Assembly (NCBI RefSeq): GCF_945859685.1
Contig: NC_079149.1
Span: 80,405,073-80,469,072, forward strand
Reading direction: 5' to 3'
Origin: Eupeodes corollae
Taxonomy: Eukaryota; Arthropoda; Insecta; Diptera; Syrphidae
DNA length: 64,000 nt
Shown here: in pieces, positions 10,701-22,700 of the stretch
Layout: each line of letters starts with the position of its first letter
Numbering within the stretch: position 1 is the stretch's first letter
The notes under the pieces: generated by a model
Told to the model about the DNA's origin: nothing
Database searches by the model: none
Seen by the model: the letters and a program-made list of their open reading frames with translations, nothing else
Made by a program: the position numbers and the translations under genes

Positions 10701-13700
10701 TAAGTTCCGATGGGATTCCTAATGCTCTCGAAGCTACTTGTATCATTTTGGTATGTAAACCTTGTCCAATTTCGATTCCACCATGGGAAAGGAGAACAGA
10801 CCCATCTAAATAAATATGTATCAGAGCTCCAGCCTGATTCAAATGTGGTACACCGAAAGCAATACCATATTTTGTGGGCACTATTGCAATGCCTCGTTTA
10901 CGCCAACGATGCGCTTTATTGAATATTCTGATTTCTTCTCTCTGTTTGTAGAAATTCGATTGCTCAAGACATTCCTTAAAACACCTTTAATAAACAGGAA
11001 TTTAAGTATAAATTAAATACAAAGAAATAGATCGAGAAATAGATTGAACTCTTTATAAGATATTACGTACCTTTCAATTGGACAGTTTTCCAACTTTTGC
11101 TTATAAAACGTACTGTCGCCATTTTGGTAGAAGTTCATTTTCATTATTTCAGTATAATCCTTCCCGGTGACTCTAGCTATATCTCTAACAATATGCTCCC
11201 CAGCAAACATACCCTGTGGTCCTCCAAACCCTCTAAACGCTGTGTTCGATGGCAAATTTGTTCTACAAACCCAGCCAGAAACTTTAACGTTGGGAATGTT
11301 GTAGCAGTTTTCAAAGTGGAACATAGCTCGGTCTAAAACCTAAAGTAGAAGAATGTATGTATAAGTATTGAAACACGATACTTTGCATAATAAGTTCATA
11401 ATGTGAAAAATATTACATTACCTACAGTGGCTGACAAAAGTCTACGTACGACCACTATTTCCTCATCAAAAGGAGTTGGAAAGCAATGTAAGCAAATGTA
11501 ATGATACAGTTTTGTTTAAAATGTTTTTTAATAACATCACACAAAAAAACAAGGGAATTCATTATAAAATTAAAATGTTGTTTACAAAAAGTACAAAAAA
11601 ATGATTAACAAAAGTATACGTACAAAATGTAAACTAACATAAAAATGGTCTTCAAGTCTTAAATAAAAAAAAATCAATATTTTGTTGGGCCACCACAAGC
11701 ATCTATAACTGCCAGTAGTAGTCTGGGCATCGAAGAAACTAAATTTTCGAGTTCAGTGGATGTAATATTTAACATTCTTCCTAGAACTTCTCCTTAAGCA
11801 TTGGAGCACAATATAATGTTTTCGGATTTTTCGCTGTAGAATCGTCCACGCGTGCTCAATAACATTCAAGTCCGTGTTTTGAGGCGGCCAAAATTTTACA
11901 ATCTGAGCCGTGTGCTTAAGATCGTTATCTTTCTGAAAGATCCAAGTCTGCCCAAGACTTAAAGCATCAACTGATGGTTTCAAATTTTGTTCTAAAATGG
12001 ATTTGTACTGAAAGCGATTCGTTTTACCTTCAATAAACACTAATTTTCCTACTCCAGACGCAGCGACAGCACCCTAAACCATGACGTTGCCTCCACCATG
12101 CTTAACTGTAGAGACTAAGTTCTTCGGATAAATGGCTGTTTTGTTTTGGTTGCGCTACACTTCATCAGTGATCAAAACTCGGGTGAATTCCAAACAAAGT
12201 TTTCGGTTTTTTTTCTAGATGAGCCCAACCATTACATCGGAGCGAAACGCATATTATATGAACACTTTTATGCTGGTTTATATTTTTCTAGGAGTTCTGC
12301 TGTAGTAACCGTTTTTACTCAAGGTTATTTGAATAGTGCGTGGATGCACAATAGTTTCCGAACTTGTTGCGAGGTTTAGGGCCAATGTTGTGGCATTAAC
12401 TTTTTAATTTGCCTTAACTTCTTTTAAGATGAAGCTTATTTCTCTTCGATTAAGCTTTTTCGGACGTCCACTACGCGGCTTGTTTTCAACTGTACCAGCA
12501 TTATTAAAGTTACTAAACATGGTTTGAACTTACTTAAATTTAATAGCTTTGCCTAATCACCTCGTTTCTATGTTTTATGATCAAATTTCGGACATTAATT
12601 GAAATTTCTTTGCGAGAAGCCATTATTGAAATTAAAAATTTGTTGAAATTGTTTAAACTTTGACTGTATACTACTTTGTACAATGCTTTTGTACAATAAA
12701 AACGCAAAAAAATAAATAAATAACGGTACTTCTCATTTAGTAGTCAAAAACAAAAACAGTGCTGTTGGCCGTATGTACATTTTTGTCAGTGTTTTTAATT
12801 GTTTTTAGTTAAAATATTTTGAAGTAAAAAATCCAACTTTGTTTTTTTTCGTGTAGGAATAATAAAAATAGATTTAAAAACAAACTGTATCATTATTTTT
12901 ATATCTATAAAATGGCAAAAAAGTGGTCGTACCCAGATTTTTGTCGGCCACTGTATATACATACATATACTTAAATATTTGATGTTGATCTTAAATTGTA
13001 ATCAAAAACTAATGGGTGTTTTTTTTAGAGGTTTGGTTTTCAATTTGTCAATACCTTTTCGACAGTCTGAATTGGAGGATGCTAATGTGAATGAAACAAG
13101 ACGAAACAATCAATTCGTTGAAGGAAACTTCGTGATCATATTATCTCGCAACGTGTGCATGTGACGTGGCCTCCTAGACCGTGAGATTAAACACCGCTGG
13201 ACTAATTGTTGTGGGATTATTTGAAGTCGCTTCGATGATTAACGGCGCCAATTGCCGCAAAAAGTGGTTACAAACCGGGCCTCTCGGCAGAAATGTATTC
13301 GCTCCAGTCGTGGCAGCTACATGCCCGAAATCATATTTAAACCATTAATGGAATACTCTTATCTTTATAATAAAGCTACATTCTTGGGCATAATATCAAA
13401 TTATTTCTTCTTGAAAACTACACGTTTAAAAAACACCCAACGAAACCAACCAAAGCTTACTTAGCAGTGGTGTTGTCCTCGTGGCAAGAAAATGGATTAA
13501 GATTTCCAAAAATCAAATCTTTTTTTCTATCACATCAAGTTTTTAAAATAAGTTCATTTAAAAATGTTAAAGCCAACCAAACTCGGAGTTTTTAAGGGTT
13601 TAAGTTAAAACTCAGCCTATCTAATTGTATGATGATTTTACAAAGTATAAAGTACAATAATTGTGTTATCTAACTTAACTTCTGGAAATTCTGGAAATAG

Positions 13701-16700
13701 TTAAGAGTTAATTAACTCTATATGATGTTTTGAGCAAAGCTTAAATTTAATATATTCATAGTTTTCAAGAATACCTTTTGCCATTAATTTTGTATGCTGT
13801 ATTCAAATTTGAACTTCAAGCTATTTATTCAAGCTTTAAAACTACTCGTTTTCAACAGTATTTTTATATTTTTTTATTGTATTTCAAAAACTTGATGTGA
13901 TGCAATTGTTTAGACCACGGATTCGTGACAAGAACAAAACTTACTTTCAAACCGATTTGCCTTTTTCTGTTGAAAACCGTTTTAGCAAATATATTTGTAT
14001 GTTTTTTTTCAGACTTTTGTAAGACTTTCACCTGTGTTGTGGCTCATATATGAGCCAAACCGTATTTATGTCGATATTTTCTAGTTTTCAACAAATTCTG
14101 TTGTTTTGTGCATACAGTGTGACATTAGTAACATAAAAGCTCCAAATTTTATTGATAAAAGCCATCTATGAACGAGTTTCGCCAACAAATTTGTCCGTCA
14201 AACTCGTCACAAAGGGTGCAGTACGAGAAACGAGTGTTTGAGAAATTCAAAATTGTATACAAAATATAAAAATAAAATGTAGTGCTTGAAAAAAAAAAAC
14301 TACCAGTAAAGCAAATGAAGTAACAAGTACTTATAAGTTAAGAAAACGGTTTGAATCAAATATGTAACAACATGCAGAAATATACGTTCATTTTATACAG
14401 AGATAACAGAATGGAGATATGGGCCCACATGGGTTTTACGGAGGTATTCATACTTCTATACAAAATTGTCTCAACATCAGTGTCGAAATTCTTCAGATGA
14501 TCAGCACGATCTTCCGCCTCTAAATATTCCACTGTCTGATGTATTCGATTGCGAATTAGAAGATAACATTCAGTGCAAGAGCTGAAAAAAACCCAGAGGT
14601 GTGATGGGTTTGTGTTGAAATGTTCAAATATAAAGAACAAGAAACAATCAGATACTCCTGTGAGAAACGTCCCGAAAAAATTGCCCATATAATAGCAATG
14701 GAACTTGAACAGTTTGTTGGAATATGCCTTTACATGCCCATCGTACAGTTACCATCAACTGGGCTTTATTGGAATGAAAGCCTAGGTTACCCGAAAATCA
14801 ACTCTGTAATGGCATGTAACCGGTTCGAAGAAATGAAAAGGTTCACACATTTCAACACCAACTCGATGCAAATACCCAAAGGACAACAGGGACATGATCC
14901 CTTCATAAAATAATACCATTCTTGGATCAAACAAGGCAGAGACTCCTTACTGTTCCTAGAGAAGAATATATGGCAGTAGATGAGCAAATTATATCAACCA
15001 AAAGCAGATCATCTATGCGGCAATACAACCAAAAAAAAAAAACACACAGATGGGGGTATCCAAATTTTGTTCGCAGTGGTAGCTCTGGGTTCAGCAAAGA
15101 CTTTGAACTTTATACTTGAACCCAAGGACATGCACAGTTGTACAAGGATTTGCAAAAAATTAGTTCAATCAGTGACGTTGTTGTTCGACTGTCGATAACT
15201 TTTTCCGACGGATTCAACTACAAATTATTCTTTGACAACTGGTACACGTCTTTACCGCTGTTGAATTATCTGGCAATTAAAGCATTTTTACCGCTAGGAA
15301 CCATAAAAGCCAATCGGATTCCGGGTTATAAAGTTCCTACCGAAAAGGAATTGAAAATAAAAGGAAAAGGTGCAACTGTGGAAAAACTGGCGACAATTGA
15401 TAACCTGGATATTTCTGTGGTAACATGGTTTGACAACAGAATTGTGAACCTTGTTTCGACATTTGTCGGAAGCAAACCGTCTTCTGAAGTCCAATGCTTC
15501 AACAAAAAAGGAAAAGGGCTACCAAACTGTATCATGTCCAAAGGCAGTCATGACATATAATCGGCATATGGGTGGAGTTTATCTTTTGCTCTTGTTGGAT
15601 ACTATAGAATACAAATTAGATCAAACAAAATTACCACAGAATATTCTTCCACATGATCGACATGACAGCCATGATTCCGTATCTATTGTACAGACGAACG
15701 CTTAATGGTTCCGAGGCGTGCCTGCCAATAACAGATTTCAAGTGCGCGGTAACAAACGTGGACGACGCTCTTATGTCATGGAGAATAATCTACAATTGAA
15801 GAAATTGAAAGGACCTGTTGCCATAATGCCATCGCAGGACGTTCGATTAGATCACCTTCTTGTTTTGACAACAAGACAGTGCAAAGTAAATCTTTGGTTG
15901 AATAAGGAAAGAAACTGTTTCACAATATTTCATTTTCATTTATTTTATTCATGTATACTAACTTTGCACAGTAAGATAGAATCTTTTTAGTTAGTGTAAG
16001 TTCCAATGGTTTACAATTATTGTTAGATGTATAGTAGTCAATGGCATAATGGCATAACGTTAGTATCTACCGACTTTCTTGACCATTCGATCGAGACCAG
16101 TAAGCAATTCTTTCGAGATCCTCGTTCACTTCACATGCCCCATTTTCTACTGATCCTAAAAAACAATTTTTTTGAAGCTGAACATCATAAGCATACATAC
16201 ATATCGATCGCACAGCTTATTGAGCATTGATGAAGGTCATTAATATATAGATTCACTGTGTCGAAAACCTTTGAAAAGTCTATAATAATGTAATTCATTG
16301 TTATCAACCGACTGTCTTATTTCTTCAACGACGTTTATTAATGCAGTAGTACAGCTGCTTACTACTGAAAACCTGACCGATTAGGGCAAAGTAAGCAATT
16401 CATTTTTAAAAATCTTTGAATCTGATTGCTCATTATTCTTTCAAGGACTTTTGATAGATGCGGCAGAATGGCGATAGGTCTATATTCCTTATTGCTTTTT
16501 AAAATAGGTATAATTTTTGCTCGTTTCCAGACAATGGGGAAGATACCAGTCATAAAGATTGTGTTGAACAAATGTGTTATATATTTCAATATAATAGGGA
16601 GAATAGCTTTAATGAAAACAGGATGGATCTCATCTAAACCAACAATATTCAATACTACATATTTTTTTTTGAATAAATAGTGATTTCATTTATTGAAAAT

Positions 16701-19700
16701 TTTTTGTTACTTTTCTGCTCAATTTGCCATATATGATCCAAACCGAAAATCGCAAAGTTTTGCAGTTTTTTTTCAAACAAATCTAAATTCCTGAAACACG
16801 TGTTTTTTTTTAAATTATAATTAACTATCACATATATTTTTTCATGAAGAAAAAAAATCATGCAGTAAAGGGTTAAGCAACTGTCTGTTTTTTTTTTATT
16901 TTTAAAAGTAATATCTCAAAAATCTTACGTTATAGAGTAATTTGAAAATCGAGCTTGAATCAAAGCTATCACATTATATTGAATATGTGCAATTAGCTGG
17001 CAAAAAACAAAACCTTTTCAATCGGTGTTATTAGAAGTCTCGGTTAACATTTGGGTGGAAGTTTCAATTGGGAGGTAGATATTGTTTGAAAGAAGCAGAA
17101 TGTTCTTAAGAATAGTTTGCACAAGAGGCACTAGTGTAATTTTCATCAGGATGATAAGATAAATTGCAGTTTTTTTTGTTTTGAAGGTATGTAGTTCTTA
17201 CAACTCATCGAATTGAGAAAGTTTTCATCTTATATATTAACTAAGACGAGTGGTCGGAGGGGGTTAAGCGTAAAAGAATAAATACTATTTCAGATACAAT
17301 TTCTTCTTTTGAAATTGTAGTTAAGAATTATAATCAAGCAGTGAGCCGAAAAAGCAGGGAGCTGAAATGATAGTACCTTAGGAAGAATTAAAAGTTAAGT
17401 GTAACGTGACAGAAATTTCGTTAATGTTGAAAACTATTTTTTATTTAGAAGAATTACTACCGCAACGCTTTGGGATTTAAGAAATAATAATTATTATAAT
17501 TAATAAAGAACACTCTGAATGAGGATGAGTTCATTTGGTTCTAAATGGGAAAGGAAAATCCAAACAACAATAACTGTAAATTTTACAATGTAAAAAATTT
17601 ACATAAATATTTTATTTTATTTATTATTTTCTAATAAATTAGGGAATTTACTCACCGAAAATGATAAGTCCATGGAGTGCCCTGCATTTGCGTAGCATTC
17701 TATATCACAACCTGTTATTTTGCCATCTTTAGAACAAGATACCTTGTACTTGAACAAAAACGGATGTCTTGTTCCAGTTATCATCATATCTTCGTCTCTG
17801 TTCAACATAATCCTTACAGGTCGTCGTAGCTTATATGCTGCTAATGCAACAGGTATTGCTATTGTAAATGCTCGAGATTCCTTGCCTCCAAAACCTCCAC
17901 CAAGTCGTTTTGCTCTACAAACAACGCGCGAAGCTGGCAATGAAAGTGCATGGGCTACTAATTTTTGAACTTCCGATGGATGCTGAGTTGAACTAAAAAG
18001 TTCGATTTCATCACTATCACGCGGAACAGCCAAAGCAGCATTAGTTTCTAAATAAAAATGTTCTTGACCACCCATCCGACAGGTACCCTCGATGATGTAG
18101 TCTGATTTTTTAAATGCCTCTTCTACATTTCCATGGGTTATTATTTTTGGATAATTGGGGAAGTACGATTTATGGGCAATGGCATCTTCAATAGTAATTA
18201 CTACTGGCGAAATGTCTCGATATTCAATTTTAACTAACGTTGCTGCTCTTTGAGCTAAAGTTTGATTATCTGCTACTATAGCGCCAAGGATAAGGCCTTG
18301 GCAAGTTGCTTTTGATGCGAATACTTCCTCGTCATGAAAAACTGCTCCCACGGAATTTTCATCCTCGGTAAGATCCTTACTGCTGTAAAAGGCATGAACG
18401 CCTTCTAAGTTTAAGGCACTTGAGGCATCTATGCTTATTATTTCCGCATGAGCCCTTGTACTCAGGACTAACGCTAAATAAAGTTCGTTATCCATACGTG
18501 GAATATCATCACAATAGACTGCTTCTCCCGTAGCTTGTTTCAAACCAGCTGCATGCACTTTCGGGCGACCTATGGGATCAGTTTCAGGCTGATTAGACGA
18601 AACTTTTTCGAAGAGTTGAGTACTTTTCAATGGGAGTGTCTTAAATGTATCTGATCCACTCTTTTCTTCAATTTCAATGAAGTCCTTAATAATGTTATTT
18701 CTTACAAGTTCGTTACTTATACATAAAAAGGCCTTGAAGAAAAGACTAATGACTAACGATCGTCTGTAAGCGATCATACCGCCAGGGGCATCAGCTGACA
18801 AAGGTAACTCATTACACAGTGATCGTACAACTGAATCTATTATTGATTGATCCCACTTTTGACCTTTAATAGCTTCTGAAGTTTTTGGAGCAAGGACAGT
18901 TGTTGGGGCCATGCCACCAAATGCAAAATTAATTTTTTCAATAACATTACTTTTTGGCTTAAAACTAACGTTAATGGTTGCATTGACTATAGCTATATCG
19001 TCTTCTCTTCTCCTTGCCTGTTTGAAGGATTTAATAAATTGGTTCTCATTAGATTTTGGAAAGTGAATTCCAAGCAAGATTTCATTTGGTTCAATCTTAT
19101 TCTTTCGATATCCTGTAAAAAATCCATGGCCCATGCTAATTTGTTTGGTGTTGAAAATGCCTTCTTTTAAACTGCAAACGGTTAGTTCTGCCTCACCAGC
19201 CGCCAATACAGGATTCATATCAGAAATCGGACTAGAAGTCATTATATTGCCTCCTAAAGATGCCACATTTCGAATTTGCTTTCCCGCGAAATAGTGAAAT
19301 ATATCTAGAGCACATTTATAAAACCTTGTTTCTGTTTCTGGTTTAGATGCAATCTCCTTTTTAAGGGTATCTTCAATATCCGCGATACTAACAGCGGCTC
19401 CAAAATAAATGCCAGTTGAGGTTTTTTCTATTTTCACCATTTCAGGAACTTCCAATGGATTGATAATAACGGGATATAACAGTTTTTTTATTTTAATTTC
19501 AATTCCCACCTCTGTATTTCCAACCACGACTTTTGCCTCAGGATGTTTTTCCTTGATTAGAATTAAGCTTTTAAGAGAAGTTGGTCGATACCATTCCACA
19601 CGATCACTTTTGAAGTATATACTTTCTTTATCATATTTATCAGTCAATTGAAGTTCAGGTGGAAAAATTGGCTCCTGGCTTGGATCATAAGGTTCGAATT

Positions 19701-22700
19701 CGGATTTATTAATAAGGCCTTCTTCAATTTTGTCATCGGTGATCTTACCAGCCGTTTTTCCATTAAGCTTACAGCACTTTTCACCCATACCACATGCGAA
19801 TTCATTAGTGAAAGTTTTGTATCCTTCAAGGATGGGCCTGTAACCAGTACAACGGCATAAGTTTCCTTGAAATGCAACTTCTAAATCATGCATGTTTGGT
19901 TGGGATGAGTTTCTTAGCAGAGCGTACATAGACATCACAATTCCTGGCGTACAAAATCCACATTGTGATCCATGAGATTTGGCAATACGTTCCTGAACTG
20001 GATGAAGACGAGTCCGAGTACTTCCGATTCCTTCAACAGTTGTTACCGATTGACCATGCATTGAACACACAGGTGTAAGACATGCATTAGCAGCAATATG
20101 TTTGATAGTTTTTGTGTTTCGATCAATTTTCGATATCATTACAGTACAGGCACCACAACCCCCTTCGCCACATCCTAGTTTCGTTCCGCACAAATGAAGT
20201 TTTTCTCTTAAATAGCTCAGCAAAGTACACTCCGGGTCAGGGTTGGAATCGATAACCTGTAAAAACGAAGAAAATGATTGAAATTAGGTAAGTAACTAAA
20301 AATAGAACGTTTGTTTTTAACCAAAACCGTTTCATGAAACTCCGATTTTTTAGATATCAAATATATAGCGATAAGCCCTGGTAGCTAACGCTTTATTAAA
20401 TTATTGTAAGTACAATTTTATTATGCTTTTAATAAAATTATAATAATGATAATAATAGATATAAATAAATGAATTGGGTGGCGCAACAGTCCGTTGGGAA
20501 CTAGGGCCTAGTGACTTACAACTCTCAACTCCTGTGTGCTAGTACTGTTGTCAGGAATAGAGGGGACCTACAGTTTTAAGCCAAATCCGAACGGCTTAAA
20601 ACTGTTGAGAAAGCACTTTTCATGACAAGAATTTCTCTTGGAAAATTTGTCCATTCCTTGTGAATAAAACTTTAGGTGGCAAGGCAGGGATCGAACCCAA
20701 GAACCTCTGACTTGACAGTCCAACGCACTATGCCACGGGTACTACAATAATAATAGATATCAAATATTAAATCGTTGGCTTTTTCGAAGATATGTACATT
20801 TACAAAAGAAAATTTAACCTTCCTTATTTAATTCCCATAGGCTGCGTTCAATCTCAGACAGATAGGGTATCCGGATACCTTTTTGTTAGTGTTTTGCGTG
20901 TAAAAAACAGCTGAGATGTCAAAAAAGGAATCCAAAGGTATCCAAGCATTCTGGGATATATACATAGCTATCTGACAGAACAGCTGATTCAACACATGGT
21001 TAAATTTCAAGAAATTCGAAAATTGTAAAAAATACAAAATGTCAGTTTAAGTTGTATTTGAGGATGTTCTGTACATAATGGACGATGAAGAAACAATTTG
21101 CCTCCGAATCTTAGACGGTAACTTTTACGCATTTTTCAAACATTTAACTTAAATGTAATTTAATATACTCTCCGAGCTCTTAGCTAAATTAAACCTGTCT
21201 CCAGCTGATAAGAAACTTTCTTGCTTACTCAAGATCCAAAAAAAAAATAACAGTTTTTTCTCCAAGTTCCATGGTATTGTCACTTCATAATAGTCCTCGT
21301 TTCTGTTAGGATAAGTTTCTGTTAAACGTAAATCGTTTAAGACCGGAGATCTCGCAAGTAAATTATTAATCGTATAGCATTCAAATTCAGCTAAAAGGAA
21401 ATTTAAGATAGATTACGAATTAAGGTTATCTCTTAATTATTTAATTGTTACGCACCTATCAATTCATCATCTTAAGACGAATCAGTTGAATTATCCATTA
21501 AATATTTTATCTTACAACCATTTTGACTTCGAAACTTAAATGTTTCTCTTCTTTTTGTGAACAGCTGAAAGTTGTTTTTATTTTTTGACAGCTATCTCAA
21601 TACAGCTATCCAACTCGTTCAACAAGATATCTAAAAATCCACCTATCCAAGATACCCTATCCAACACGGTTTGTTTTGTCGAATTGAAGATTTTGACATT
21701 CATTGACGTTTGAAGGTTCTAATAAATAAAAGATTTTAAGGGAGATGTCTGTGCGTGCTTGGGTTATAGAATTACATCCCAACACAAATAATAAAAAAGT
21801 CTACCAAGCATATCTGCTTGAGTATAATAAATTTTCAACAGAGTATCTCCATAAAATGATATAAACAAAGGTCGCCAATGATCTAACTTCTTATATCACT
21901 ATAAAATTTACTCATCATCAAGAATGCCATAAAACTAATGTAAACAAAAATCGCCAACGATCCAATATTTTTGAATCAAATATAAAATTATAACGACGAG
22001 AGTAAACTCAGTATTAAGTATTCAGTTGAATCCCAGCATTTCTCATTTCTCAATATAGCAAATGATGTTCCCCTACCAGAGGTAAGGGATCTAAAGCTCA
22101 GAAATTTAAAATAAAAATAGAAAATACAAAAAGTACAAATTGTGCTTTTTATTTCAATTTTTTAAAAATGTATCCTGGAGTATCAAAGATAAAATTCGTG
22201 CGTCCGTTCACGTACGTTCGTACGTCCGTAAGTGGGGGCAGCATTTTTCGTCGCCCATATCTCACGAACCAATGGGGATATCGACTTCAAATACATTTTT
22301 TTTATCTCCAATACCTTAGTTGCGAAGCACCGACAAGCCACGGATACGGATGGATTTATTGTTGACAACTCAAGCAAAACGTAAAAGGACAACGAACTTC
22401 GGATCTGTACTTGGGCTTGGATTTGTTGTTGGAACTAGACTCAGGAAAAAAGTCTTGAGTTTCAACAGTGTGAGCGATCGCATCACGACAATCCTCATCA
22501 AGGCTGAATTCGCCAACATAAGCCTAATATGCGCGCATTCCCCAACAGAGGAGAAAGATGAAGACACCAAAGACATATTCTTCGAGCTCTTGGACAAGAT
22601 CTATGAGCAGTGCTCTGGCTATGACATTAAAATTATCTTAGGAGATTCTAAAGCCAAGCTAGGAAGAGAAGACATCTTTGGTGGCACAATCGGGAGATAC

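Larger units (their letters stand above)
14030..16872 (+). mobile_element. piggyBac-family transposon, degenerate (Xdh intron 2)
   Basis: The right end, read backwards, is CCCTTTACTGCATGA next to TTAA (16873-16876), which fits piggyBac termini. A subterminal motif TCATATATG occurs near both sides (about 14042 and 16724). The left terminus could not be found, so the start is approximate. A broken piggyBac transposase fills 14360-15900, and a LINE fragment lies inside the 3' part. Confidence 0.7.

Noticed and set aside
10369..10922. Plus-strand ORFs over Xdh exon 4
   Set aside because: They are antisense shadows of the Xdh coding sequence. The minus-strand protein is unambiguous.
17720..19860. 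Plus-strand ORFs and alternative minus frames over Xdh exon 2
   Set aside because: They are shadows of the 867-codon exon.
20688..20737. tRNA gene on the minus strand
   Set aside because: A and B boxes are present, but the sequence continues into a repeated SINE body with target duplications and cannot fold as a full tRNA.
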